From assembly GCF_018861065.1 (NCBI RefSeq), contig NZ_JAHKQO010000045.1, positions 248,001-312,000 on the forward strand: a stretch of 64,000 nt of DNA, written 5' to 3'. Numbering within the stretch: position 1 is the first letter of the stretch; each line of letters begins with the position of its first letter. Shown in pieces: positions 19,189-28,003 of the stretch. Both the position numbers and the translations under genes were made by a program. Origin of the DNA: Paraglaciecola arctica (GTDB lineage: Bacteria; Pseudomonadota; Gammaproteobacteria; Enterobacterales; Alteromonadaceae). The notes below the pieces were generated by a model. That model was not told where the DNA came from. It saw nothing but the letters and a program-made list of their open reading frames with translations, and ran no database searches.

Positions 19189-19448
19189 GCAAGCTCTCTG
19201 AATGAATTATTCAATATAAAAAACAGTTAATAGTACACCTACTCACAATATCAATAGTAGACACTTGAAAAAAGTATTACCTAATAAAGACTTTAGTTAC
19301 TAAGACCTACATTCACCATAGTGATGATGAAAATACTTTATATAGATTATTAATATGAAAAATTCCTATATAGGATGATTAACAACAGCAACCCACTACA
19401 TGTTATCGGTTGTTTTATTTTTTCCCTTACTGTTATAGGAATATTCAA

Positions 19449-21047
19449 ATGTCACAATATCAAAACGATGTTAAACAGATTGCAGAACTAAAATCTACTA
19501 AATCTGGTACTTGGAATGCAATCGATCCAGATTATGCTGCCCGCATGAAAGCACAAAATCGCTTTAAAACGGGATTAGATATTGCAAAATACACCGCAGC
19601 AATCATGCGTAAAGACATGCAAGAATATGATGCAGACGCAAGCCAATATACCCAATCATTAGGTTGTTGGCATGGATTCATTGGTCAACAAAAAATGTTG
19701 TCAGTTAAAAAACATCAAGGCACAACAGATAAAAGTTACTTGTACTTATCTGGGTGGATGGTAGCAGCTCTACGTTCTGAGTTTGGCCCGCTTCCTGACC
19801 AATCTATGCATGAAAAAACGACAGTTGCAGCATTGATAGAAGAGCTTTACACCTTCTTACGTCAAGCAGACGCTCGTGAGCTTGGTGATCTATTTAGAGA
19901 ATTAGATGAAGCCAAACAGCAAGGACGAGATACTAAAGAAATCCAAGCTTCAATTGATAATTATGAAACTCATGTAGTGCCTATTATTGCTGACATTGAT
20001 GCTGGATTTGGGAACGAAGAAGCTACTTATTTGCTAGCAAAAAAATTGATTGAAGCAGGAGCTTGCTGTATTCAAATAGAAAACCAAGTATCTGATGCGA
20101 AACAGTGCGGACACCAAGATGGTAAAGTGACAGTGCCACATGAAGACTTTTTAGCCAAAATTAACGCTGTGCGTTACGCCTTTTTAGAATTAGGTGTGGA
20201 TGACGGAGTGATAGTCGCTCGTACCGACTCTCTTGGTGCCGGTCTGACTCAAAAAATTCCTGTCTCACAAAACGCTGGTGATTTAGCCGCGCAATACAAT
20301 GCCTTTCTTGATACTAGCGATGTAACCTCAATTGAAGAGCTCGCAGACGGCGATTCTGTGCTTAAACAAAATGGTAAGTTAGTTAAACCTGTGCGTTTAC
20401 CTAACGGTTTGTATAAATTTAAAGAAAACACTGGTTTCGACCGCGTGGTACTTGACTGTGTCACCTCTTTACAAAACGGTGCGGATCTCTTGTGGATAGA
20501 AACAGAAAAACCCCATGTTGGGCAAATCGGTGACATGGTGCGAGCAATTAGAAATGAGATCCCTAATGCTAAATTGGTGTACAACAATTCGCCTTCTTTC
20601 AACTGGACCCTAAACTTCCGTCAGCAAATATTTGATGCGTGGTCAGAAGCCGGTAAAGACACCAGCAATTATGTTAGAGATGACCTAATGTCAGTAAAAT
20701 ATGATGACTCTGAATTAGCCCTTGAAGCAGATGAAAAAATCAAGACTTTCCAAGCCGATGCTGCCCGAGAAGCTGGAATTTTCCATCACCTTATTACTTT
20801 ACCAACCTACCATACAGCGGCTTTATCAACAGATAACCTTGCTAAAGGCTATTTTGGTGATGAAGGAATGTTGGCTTACGTTAAGGGTGTACAACGTAAA
20901 GAAATCAGAGAAGGCCTTGCCTGTGTTAAACATCAAGCTATGGCGGGATCTAATATGGGAGATGACCATAAAGAATACTTCTCAGGGGATCAAGCACTTA
21001 AAGCGTCAGGTGAAGACAATACTATGAATCAGTTTGATGCTGCCTAA
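19449..21047 (+). CDS. aceA: Isocitrate lyase
   Basis: Isocitrate lyase splits isocitrate into glyoxylate and succinate, the first step of the glyoxylate shunt. I chose the ATG at 19449 (532 residues), because TTATAGGAAT just before it is a usable ribosome site. The open frame continues upstream to 19410 without one. The length matches the long-form bacterial enzyme. The active-site cysteine sits in AKQCGHQDGKV, a variant of the KKCGH motif in which the first lysine is alanine and the third residue is glutamine, as seen in this subfamily. Metal ligands lie in DIDAGFGNEEATY and VARTDSLGA. It precedes a LysR regulator and malate synthase. Confidence 0.95.
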   Translation: MSQYQNDVKQIAELKSTKSGTWNAIDPDYAARMKAQNRFKTGLDIAKYTAAIMRKDMQEYDADASQYTQSLGCWHGFIGQQKMLSVKKHQGTTDKSYLYLSGWMVAALRSEFGPLPDQSMHEKTTVAALIEELYTFLRQADARELGDLFRELDEAKQQGRDTKEIQASIDNYETHVVPIIADIDAGFGNEEATYLLAKKLIEAGACCIQIENQVSDAKQCGHQDGKVTVPHEDFLAKINAVRYAFLELGVDDGVIVARTDSLGAGLTQKIPVSQNAGDLAAQYNAFLDTSDVTSIEELADGDSVLKQNGKLVKPVRLPNGLYKFKENTGFDRVVLDCVTSLQNGADLLWIETEKPHVGQIGDMVRAIRNEIPNAKLVYNNSPSFNWTLNFRQQIFDAWSEAGKDTSNYVRDDLMSVKYDDSELALEADEKIKTFQADAAREAGIFHHLITLPTYHTAALSTDNLAKGYFGDEGMLAYVKGVQRKEIREGLACVKHQAMAGSNMGDDHKEYFSGDQALKASGEDNTMNQFDAA

Positions 21048-21069
21048 TAGCAAGTAAGTAAACTTAAAT

Positions 21070-21102
21070 CGATAGCTTTCAGCAATGCGCTGTGAGCTAT
21101 CG
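21070..21102 (+). terminator. Hairpin after aceA
   Basis: CGATAGCT (21070-21077) and AGCTATCG (21095-21102) pair, with an inner CAGC/GCTG extension, 22 bases past the aceA stop. No T run follows, so it may be a processing or partial termination site. Confidence 0.4.
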
Positions 21103-21275
21103 TCATCATTCAAGAAACTAATGATAATTTTAACCAATCAATAAAACTCAATTAACTTCCCTCCCAGAATTTTCAATAACCAACTGTTTTATATGTATTA
21201 TTTAAGTTATGGAAAAGATTTAAAATACTGATAACATTCTAAATATATATTGAGTTTTAGTTCGAGATAATAAAC

Positions 21276-22217
21276 ATGAATATTGCCAAAGTGGATTTAA
21301 ACCTGTTGGTTTATTTAGATGTATTGCTAAGAGAAGGCAGCGTAACAAAAGCCGCAAACCAATTGAGTATTACGCAACCTGCTATGAGTAATGGTCTAAG
21401 AAGATTGCGAGACTTGTTTAAAGACCCACTGTTAGTGCGCACCAGTGACGGAATGACGCCTACTAAAAGGGCTTTAGAGTTAAAACCTATTATTCGAGAT
21501 GTACTATCAAAACTTGAAACAACTATTCAACCCGATATAGATTTTAATCCCCTTGAAAGTGAACGTACCTTTAGGATCATGGCCAGTGATTACGCAGAAT
21601 CAACCTTATTATTAGAAGTAATAGGAAGATTAAATAAGCAGGCACCAAATATTACTCTTGATTTGATTACCCCTAGTGACGTGACCTTCCACGATGTTGA
21701 ACAAGGTAAAGTCGATATGGCCATCAACCGTTTTGAAGAATTACCTTTGTCGTTTCATCAAAAGGTCGTGTGGTACGACACATTTTCTTGCGTTGTGAAT
21801 AGTAGCAATCCAATAGTAAAAAACTTTAATTTAGAGCAGTATCTGGACCACAAGCATATTTGGGTCAGTAAAACCGGTTTTGGTGTAGGCGTTGGTATCG
21901 ACCCCAATGAAGTTCAAAAACTAGGTTGGGTAGATGCAGAGTTAACCAAAATTGGTAAAAAGCGAGATATTAGGGTGTTTACTCGTCACTACCATGTAGC
22001 TTTACAATTGGCTAAGGCACAAAATTTAATTGCGACCTTACCCACCAAAGCAGCGTATATGTATAGTGACGATCCTGGGCTCGAAATAGTAGTACCTCCC
22101 TTTGATATTCCACCTATTGCCCTAAAAATGGCGTGGAGCGCCCTACTTCAACATGATGCTGGTCATATTTGGTTAAGACGACTAATTACAGAAGTCGGAA
22201 CAGAATTGACCACCTAA
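21276..22217 (+). CDS. LysR family transcriptional regulator
   Basis: The 313-residue protein has an N-terminal winged helix-turn-helix (KVDLNLLVYLDVLLREGSVT, then AANQLSITQPAMSNGLRRLR, residues about 5-45) and a C-terminal substrate-binding domain of the NodD/SyrM-type group. It lies between aceA and glcB and reads in the same direction as both. By position it is the likely regulator of the glyoxylate shunt, responding perhaps to an organic acid. That is inference, since neither promoter shows an obvious T-N11-A site I can vouch for. Confidence 0.93.
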   Translation: MNIAKVDLNLLVYLDVLLREGSVTKAANQLSITQPAMSNGLRRLRDLFKDPLLVRTSDGMTPTKRALELKPIIRDVLSKLETTIQPDIDFNPLESERTFRIMASDYAESTLLLEVIGRLNKQAPNITLDLITPSDVTFHDVEQGKVDMAINRFEELPLSFHQKVVWYDTFSCVVNSSNPIVKNFNLEQYLDHKHIWVSKTGFGVGVGIDPNEVQKLGWVDAELTKIGKKRDIRVFTRHYHVALQLAKAQNLIATLPTKAAYMYSDDPGLEIVVPPFDIPPIALKMAWSALLQHDAGHIWLRRLITEVGTELTT

Positions 22218-22320
22218 CCCCTCATTTTTTTAATGAATGAAAGAAATAATCAACATAAATTAATAGATATAATACTGAAAGAGTAAAATCGGTTCATTAA
22301 GAATTACCAGAGAGCGATTT

Positions 22321-24483
22321 ATGCAAGTTCAGTACATCCAAAAGGGCAGATTAAAGGTTGCCAAACAACTCGAACAGTTTATTACCCAAGATGTTTTACC
22401 TGGGGTACAGGTGTCAGCAGAAGAGCTTTGGGATAAATTTGCAGACGCGCTGCCAGAGCTGCTGTCAATTAATCAAGGTTTGTTGCAAAAGAGAGAACAT
22501 CTACAACAACAAATAGATGAATATTGCCGTTCAAGACATGCTCTCGATGTTAACGAATACCAAACCTTTTTGACTGAAATTGGCTATTTGCAAGCAACGC
22601 CACAAGACTTTGAAATCAACACTCAAAATGTAGATCCTGAGATTGCCGCCATGGCAGGCCCACAGTTAGTTGTGCCTATAAACAATGCGAGATTCGCCTT
22701 AAATGCAGCCAATGCTAGATGGGGCAGTCTATACGACGCTGTTTATGGCTCTGATATTATTGAGCAATCACACCGCGCTACTGGAAAAGGCTATGATGCG
22801 ACTAGAGGCCAAAAAGTCATAGACTACGCTCGAAAATGGTTAGACATCATTGCGCCACTAGAAATGGGCAGTCATAGCAACAGTAAAGACTACGCTATTA
22901 ATGAAGGAGCACTGACCGTCACTTTAGCTAACAATACAAAAGTTGGCTTAAAAACCCCGCAGCAATTTGTTGGATTTCAGGGCTCTCTCGAACAGCCTAT
23001 TTGCATTCTCATTAAGCATAATAATATCCACGTTGAAATTCAATTTGACCAGCACAGTGTGATTGGCCAACAAGACACCGCGAACATCAAAGATATATTT
23101 TTAGAGTCAGCGCTGACTACTATTATGGATTGTGAAGACTCTGTTGCTGCAGTCGACGCAGACGACAAAACCTTAGTCTATAAAAACTGGTTAGGTTTAA
23201 TAAAAGGTGATTTAGCTGCCATCATCAGCAATGGCAACAAAGCAATCACACGAACCTTAAATCAAGACAGACACTATCAATCATCAACCGGAGAATCCTT
23301 TAGCCTATCAGGAAGAAGTTTGATGTTTATCCGCAACGTTGGGCACTTAATGACAACCGATGCCATTCTGTTTGATGACAAACCTATTTACGAAGGCATT
23401 ATGGATGCCCTGATCACCAGCTTAATCGCTAAACATGACTTGCTTGATAACGGCGCTTTCAAAAATAGCCAAGCTGGTAGTATTTATATTGTTAAGCCTA
23501 AAATGCATGGCCCTGAAGAAGTTGCCTATGCCAGTTTACTATTTACCAAAATGGAAGCGGTTCTAGATTTACCCGAACGTAGCCTTAAAATAGGTTTAAT
23601 GGATGAAGAACGACGCACTAGTTTGAACCTAAAAGCCTGTATAAAAGCAGCAAAAGATAGAGTGGTATTCATCAATACAGGTTTCCTAGACCGCACCGGA
23701 GACGAAATACATACATCAATGCACCTCGGGGCATTCGCCACCAAAGCTACAATCAAAACCAGACCGTGGTTGAACGCTTATGAACAATCCAATGTGGTGA
23801 CTGGAATCAACGCTGGTTTGTCGGGTAAGGCACAAATAGGTAAAGGCATGTGGCCCATACCAGACAATATGGCTGACATGATGCAGACGAAAATAGCCCA
23901 CGTACGTTCTGGCGCAAATACCGCATGGGTGCCCTCACCTACAGCAGCGACTTTACACGCCCTGCACTACCACCAAGAAAGTGTCTTCGACATCAGATCA
24001 AAGATGGCTATCCATGAGGATAATTTACTTGAGAAAATGTTAGATATCCCGCTACTCAACGATGAAGCATTATCACCTGAGCAAATACAACGAGAGTTAG
24101 ACAATAACGTACAGGGCATTCTAGGTTACGTTGTAAGGTGGATAAATCAGGGAATTGGCTGTTCGAAAGTACCCGACATTAATAACGTCGGTTTAATGGA
24201 AGACAGAGCCACGTTAAGAATATCGAGTCAACATATCGCTAACTGGTTAATGCATGAAGTGATATCAAAAGAGCAAGTAGAGAAATCAATGCAAACCATG
24301 GCCAAATTAGTCGACAAACAAAATGCCGGCGATAGTGAATATGTAGCTATGACGCCTGATGCAGAAAACTCAATCGCCTACCAGGCAGCGTATGAACTGA
24401 TATTTCAAGGAAAAGAGCAACCTAGTGGTTATACTGAACCCTTGTTGCATGCTATGCGAGCAAAGCTAAAAGATATGCTCTAA
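22321..24483 (+). CDS. glcB: Malate synthase G
   Basis: Malate synthase G condenses glyoxylate with acetyl-CoA to malate, completing the glyoxylate shunt begun by aceA. The 720-residue length is that of the G isoform. Landmarks include the N-terminal GPQLVVPINNARFALNAANARWGSLYDA, the active-site stretch LMDEERRTSLNLKACIKAAK, INTGFLDRTGDEIHTSM (glyoxylate and magnesium site) and the C-terminal GCSKVPDINNVGLMEDRATLR with the catalytic acid. The intact motifs indicate a working enzyme. It follows the LysR gene by about 100 bases. Confidence 0.97.
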   Translation: MQVQYIQKGRLKVAKQLEQFITQDVLPGVQVSAEELWDKFADALPELLSINQGLLQKREHLQQQIDEYCRSRHALDVNEYQTFLTEIGYLQATPQDFEINTQNVDPEIAAMAGPQLVVPINNARFALNAANARWGSLYDAVYGSDIIEQSHRATGKGYDATRGQKVIDYARKWLDIIAPLEMGSHSNSKDYAINEGALTVTLANNTKVGLKTPQQFVGFQGSLEQPICILIKHNNIHVEIQFDQHSVIGQQDTANIKDIFLESALTTIMDCEDSVAAVDADDKTLVYKNWLGLIKGDLAAIISNGNKAITRTLNQDRHYQSSTGESFSLSGRSLMFIRNVGHLMTTDAILFDDKPIYEGIMDALITSLIAKHDLLDNGAFKNSQAGSIYIVKPKMHGPEEVAYASLLFTKMEAVLDLPERSLKIGLMDEERRTSLNLKACIKAAKDRVVFINTGFLDRTGDEIHTSMHLGAFATKATIKTRPWLNAYEQSNVVTGINAGLSGKAQIGKGMWPIPDNMADMMQTKIAHVRSGANTAWVPSPTAATLHALHYHQESVFDIRSKMAIHEDNLLEKMLDIPLLNDEALSPEQIQRELDNNVQGILGYVVRWINQGIGCSKVPDINNVGLMEDRATLRISSQHIANWLMHEVISKEQVEKSMQTMAKLVDKQNAGDSEYVAMTPDAENSIAYQAAYELIFQGKEQPSGYTEPLLHAMRAKLKDML

Positions 24484-24539
24484 TATACACTGTTAATGCA
24501 GCCTCGAAACAATCACGTTACCACGTTGAGAGGCTACAG

Positions 24540-24760
24540 CATTAAAGCTATCAACTTGCCCCAAATGAAATATAAACCATACAACCAAGCTCCACTTTTA
24601 TTGCGCGGCAGTTTGTCATGACCAAGGGGCAACATGCCCATCTTCATAAACACGATACTGTCATCACAGGTTACAATCAATGAGCGGCGAAATAAACAAG
24701 AACAAACTAACCTATTGTTTTTATTATAGGTAAGGTAAATGAAGCAACACATTAAGTTCC
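24540..24760 (+). pseudogene. Possible decayed transposase N-terminus
   Basis: In the 290-base gap between glcB and the HPr-rel-A cassette, the plus strand near 24566-24622 reads MKYKPYNQAPLLLRGSLS and then a stop. This opening resembles the start of IS1182/IS4-like transposases (YxPYNQ...LLP.SL). The same frame continues after the stop with NMPIFINTILSS, again loosely like that family, and then is lost. If real, it is a short relict without visible terminal repeats. The match is from memory and weak, so an ordinary non-coding gap is equally possible. Confidence 0.22.
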
Positions 24761-24773
24761 AAACTAAGGTTAT

Positions 24774-25874
24774 TTACTTCTCATCTAAAAAGTACTTTCC
24801 GAAGAGAAACTCCAAAGTGCCCTTATAAGATTTGATGGCTAAGTGGCTAATTAAAATATGGATGGGCATCTTAAGCCAGTGACCGCGAATAAAAATAAGA
24901 AATCGAGAAGTACTATTTTTGTAATTATTAAGTAAGCTGTGCCGTGGCATTATTCCATTAAACAAAATCTTATTTATGAAAAAATCGCTATACAACGACT
25001 TATATCGGGATCTTAATTTAGGGAAAATTGATGGCTCTTGTGTTCCAAATATATTCATAAGTAAAACTAAACAATAATACAATTCTTTCTCAAATTGCGT
25101 TTTGCTTGCCAAAATTTCAAGGCTTCGCCAAAATTCACTACTTTCGTATTCGTTAACAAGTAAATGAATATCAAATAGATCTCTAAAAGCATTTGTGAAG
25201 TCTTCGTTCATAAATAGATGAATAATACTGTGTAATACGGTTTCTGCCTTCCCTAACACGAGGCAGCCTCCTGCAACAGTTTCAACAGTCGAAGAAAAAA
25301 GGATTACATTGGGTGAACGGCCACTAATCGGCAAATAAAAATTGTGGTGTACGTCAAGTACAGTTTCACGTAGCACATGAAATAAAGGTGGGATTTCGTG
25401 AGCCCAATTCCGGTAGTATTTTTCATCATAATCTGAAAGTTTTTCGGACTGCCAAAGTGCAGATTTGAGAGCCGACTCTACATTTTCTATTTCATCCTTT
25501 TTAACCAATATATCAATATCTGACACAATTCGTCCTTCGCTATTCAAACTATTGCGCAAAATATAATTGGCACCTTTTAGAAAAATGGGGTTTACATCTA
25601 TTTTAGCAAGTAAAACCCGCAAACTTTCACTTTCAAACAGAACTTGAGCTTTCTGTCTTGAAGCATGTATAGAAGCAGCAAATAAATGCTTTTGAGCATA
25701 TTCAGGATAAAGTTCAAAGCACTCCTTGGCTATTGAGACATGGTAAAAGCTCGCAAGCAACTTACTTTCACGGAAAATTAATATTAACTTGGCCCAGAGC
25801 TCAAGGGGAAGGTCAACTGCACCCTCTGGCGCTATCAAGAAACTGGCAAGTTGTTGGTTGCTAAATATACTCAT
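24774..25874 (-). CDS. Nucleotidyltransferase family protein (HPr-rel-A associated)
   Basis: The 366-residue protein has the minimal nucleotidyltransferase signature KGANYIL...GRIVSDIDILVKK near residues 100-125, in which the two aspartates of SDIDILV would hold the metal. This is the pattern of the uncharacterised NTP_transf_5 family. The remainder is mostly helical, with a histidine cluster (VLDVHHNFYLPISGR). It overlaps the HprK-related kinase gene by four bases (ATGA), so the two are translated together. Such nucleotidyltransferases are commonly encoded with HprK-related kinase A and its PqqD-like partner. The substrate is unknown. Confidence 0.85.
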   Translation of the reverse strand: MSIFSNQQLASFLIAPEGAVDLPLELWAKLILIFRESKLLASFYHVSIAKECFELYPEYAQKHLFAASIHASRQKAQVLFESESLRVLLAKIDVNPIFLKGANYILRNSLNSEGRIVSDIDILVKKDEIENVESALKSALWQSEKLSDYDEKYYRNWAHEIPPLFHVLRETVLDVHHNFYLPISGRSPNVILFSSTVETVAGGCLVLGKAETVLHSIIHLFMNEDFTNAFRDLFDIHLLVNEYESSEFWRSLEILASKTQFEKELYYCLVLLMNIFGTQEPSIFPKLRSRYKSLYSDFFINKILFNGIMPRHSLLNNYKNSTSRFLIFIRGHWLKMPIHILISHLAIKSYKGTLEFLFGKYFLDEK

Positions 25875-26722
25875 CTAATAATGTCTTCTGACAAAAAGGC
25901 TTGTACATCACACAGCTCACCAAATTCAATCTCAAATAATGCTGCCCGTTTGATAATTTTATCCACCATTTTGAACCCTAAATTACCAAGAACACCATAA
26001 TTAAATGCATTTTTACTCAGAGTTTCAAACGCTTGCAGTTGATCCAACGAATAAATTTTGAGGTCACTATTCGCTACAAATTTAGGAAATATCACTGCCA
26101 CGATCTCTGTTGGTTTACATTGGATGTACTGTTTCCAACTTGAAGCTTTTAAGTGGGCAACATCTCCTTTGTGGGTATCTTTCCAAGTAGATGTGAAAAC
26201 GGATTCAGGAAACCATTGTTTTACCAAATCAATGGAGTTGTTTTTTAAACAAACTGGGCGATATAAAGGAGAGACAAAACCAGATTCCAAATCGATAATG
26301 GCCATTTCATCAGAATACAAATTCCAGCCAGACATAGCCAGATACGCCGTAAGTGTACTTTTACCAGAGCCAGGTGCCGCAGGAAAGATTATAGCTTGAT
26401 TATTCTTGACCAACACCGCAGCATGAACCAACAATCGCGTATGGTCATGTGTGGCAATACACCAATTCATTCCCCATTCTAGTAATGCATAAGCTTGTGC
26501 TAAAGGTAATGGTTTAAAAGGGCTGTGCTGATCACAATAAAAAGAGACTTGAGGCCGGAAAAAACGTCTTGTAAAAGAAGGCGAAGCGACTTTGATTTCA
26601 AAATCCGCCGGAGTATTAGGAGGTGTTGCATCTCCGTATATAGAGTTAACTGTTGGGGTGATTTGTCGATGCGCACAGGTCACGTTGAAGGCATATAATC
26701 CAGTATTAACAACCAATGGCAT
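25871..26722 (-). CDS. HprK-related kinase A
   Basis: The 283-residue protein resembles the C-terminal catalytic part of HPr kinase/phosphorylase. A P-loop PAAPGSGKSTLTAYLA near residues 112-128 is followed by WNLYSDEMAIIDLESG, equivalent to the acid-containing motif of HprK. It lacks the N-terminal domain of true HprK, and no HPr protein is near, so it must act on something else. The neighbours identify it as HprK-related kinase A of the HPr-rel-A system, proposed to modify a peptide or protein delivered by a PqqD-like chaperone. It overlaps the nucleotidyltransferase gene and follows the PqqD-like gene by six bases. Confidence 0.88.
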   Translation of the reverse strand: MPLVVNTGLYAFNVTCAHRQITPTVNSIYGDATPPNTPADFEIKVASPSFTRRFFRPQVSFYCDQHSPFKPLPLAQAYALLEWGMNWCIATHDHTRLLVHAAVLVKNNQAIIFPAAPGSGKSTLTAYLAMSGWNLYSDEMAIIDLESGFVSPLYRPVCLKNNSIDLVKQWFPESVFTSTWKDTHKGDVAHLKASSWKQYIQCKPTEIVAVIFPKFVANSDLKIYSLDQLQAFETLSKNAFNYGVLGNLGFKMVDKIIKRAALFEIEFGELCDVQAFLSEDIIR

Positions 26723-26728
26723 TTCCTA

Positions 26729-26992
26729 TTATGAGTGTTTGACTATGAATCTATTTTCAACTAACCAATTTTCTAATTTAAGTAGTTCCTCATTGTCAAT
26801 ATTTAACCAGCTTTGCATATCAATGCTTGAAAAGGTGTCGGGTAATTTATTTGATACCATCTCAATGGCTAGTTTTTGATGTTGATTTTTTAAGAAAGCT
26901 GAACGACCACTGCATTCGCTATATAAAGCGATACCGCTTTCATCATCCATGACCGCATTTGAGGCCTTGGGATGTAAGCGATACTTGTTCAC
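26729..26992 (-). CDS. PqqD family peptide chaperone of the HPr-rel-A system
   Basis: The 87-residue protein has the size and pattern of PqqD-type peptide-binding proteins: an N-terminal strand region around YRLHPKASNAVMDDESGIALYSECSGRSAFL and a helical C-terminal half with LENWLVENRFIV. PqqD-like proteins hold a precursor peptide for a modifying enzyme. Here the partner would be the HprK-related kinase encoded six bases downstream. The start is a GTG. The adjacent upstream gene encodes a secreted protein that could be the client or be made with it. Confidence 0.85.
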   Translation of the reverse strand: MNKYRLHPKASNAVMDDESGIALYSECSGRSAFLKNQHQKLAIEMVSNKLPDTFSSIDMQSWLNIDNEELLKLENWLVENRFIVKHS

Positions 26993-27023
26993 TGACTTTT
27001 TGCGAGCTTCTGAAGAGAGTCAA

Positions 27024-27830
27024 TCAATTCTTACATTGCCCTTTCTTCGGACCATTCTTGTATTTTTTACAATCAGGTTCCTCTACTGGCACTGTCGGAT
27101 CCGGTTCTGGTAAATAATCACATTCAGAGATCGTAAAATCTGTACTACCGTCGGTAAAGCCATAATCATCGTCGGTTATTGTGCCACCTAAACCGGCATT
27201 ATGCTGAATCATAAGATATGAAAGAAACTGTTCAACAACCGCAGAAGCAGAATCGGCATCTCCACGTTGATATGCGGAATTGTTGTACAATCCAAAATAA
27301 ACGTTTAGCCATACCGCAGCCATATTATAGTCAAGACCTCCAGGCTTGTATCCCACCCCTAAACCTAGTGCGCTATACAAATCATTTTTAAAATCACTTG
27401 TTATGAGATCATTAACGTTTTCTGGGCGAACCATGCTATTAAACTCAGCGACTTCCTTAATCTTGTTTATATAACAATTACGAATTAATTTATCATGACT
27501 ACTGTAGTCACCCTGTTCCTTGGATTGAGGAGAATTAATAAATATCGAACGCAATTTATCTGGATTTTCAAGCTGACCTGCTGCCAAAACTTTCCAACTT
27601 CCTGGAGAACGTCCCCCAGATAATATAGGTTTATCACAGTCTTTGTGGCGCTCAATACCTGACATGTTTCCTGATTGCGCACCTGACAAAGTACATACAG
27701 CTCCCCACACAGATTGAGCAGGCAATGACGTTAAAACGACCCCTGCAGATGCGCGCTTTAAAATCGTTCTGCGAGAATTTGATTTTTCATGACTTCCGTG
27801 TTCGGATTGCATCTCTTCGTTATTGTCCAT
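27024..27830 (-). CDS. Secreted protein with Tat-type signal, HPr-rel-A neighbour
   Basis: I do not recognise the family. The 268-residue product starts with a polar region, then SRRTILKRASAGVVLTSLPA (about 18-37), a twin-arginine-like signal, and AQSVWGAVC as a likely cleavage region. The body is mainly helical in the middle (KIKEVAEFNSMVRPENVND...). It ends in a cysteine- and proline-rich tail: YLPEPDPTVPVEEPDCKKY, then a basic run with a last cysteine. A clear AGGGGAT ribosome site precedes the ATG. It sits directly upstream of the PqqD-like and kinase genes with 31 bases between, so it is probably part of the same transcript and a candidate substrate. Confidence 0.72.
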   Translation of the reverse strand: MDNNEEMQSEHGSHEKSNSRRTILKRASAGVVLTSLPAQSVWGAVCTLSGAQSGNMSGIERHKDCDKPILSGGRSPGSWKVLAAGQLENPDKLRSIFINSPQSKEQGDYSSHDKLIRNCYINKIKEVAEFNSMVRPENVNDLITSDFKNDLYSALGLGVGYKPGGLDYNMAAVWLNVYFGLYNNSAYQRGDADSASAVVEQFLSYLMIQHNAGLGGTITDDDYGFTDGSTDFTISECDYLPEPDPTVPVEEPDCKKYKNGPKKGQCKN

Positions 27831-28003
27831 CTGTATCCCCTAAAAAGCCCTAAATTTTAAAGTCCCCGTCGAATTCACGGGACTCAAGAATAAAATAACG
27901 AAAGCAAATTTCAAGCCAGAATCTAACTAACTGAAATTTAACAATAAATAATATAAATAAAACAGATTTTGTAAAAAATAGTGACACTAAATTTTATATA
28001 ATA

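Noticed and set aside
20722-21027. A 101-residue plus-strand frame inside aceA
   Set aside because: It overlaps the conserved C-terminal part of isocitrate lyase in another frame and has lysine-rich, random-looking sequence.
24534-24752. A 72-residue minus-strand frame after glcB (MCCFIYLTYNKNN...)
   Set aside because: No ribosome site, no family, and irregular composition; it most likely reads the antisense of the possible transposase relict or plain non-coding sequence.
25871-26722. Reading the kinase gene as true HPr kinase/phosphorylase (HprK)
   Set aside because: It lacks the HprK N-terminal domain, no HPr or PTS gene is near, and it sits next to a PqqD-like gene, which fits the HprK-related kinase A family better.
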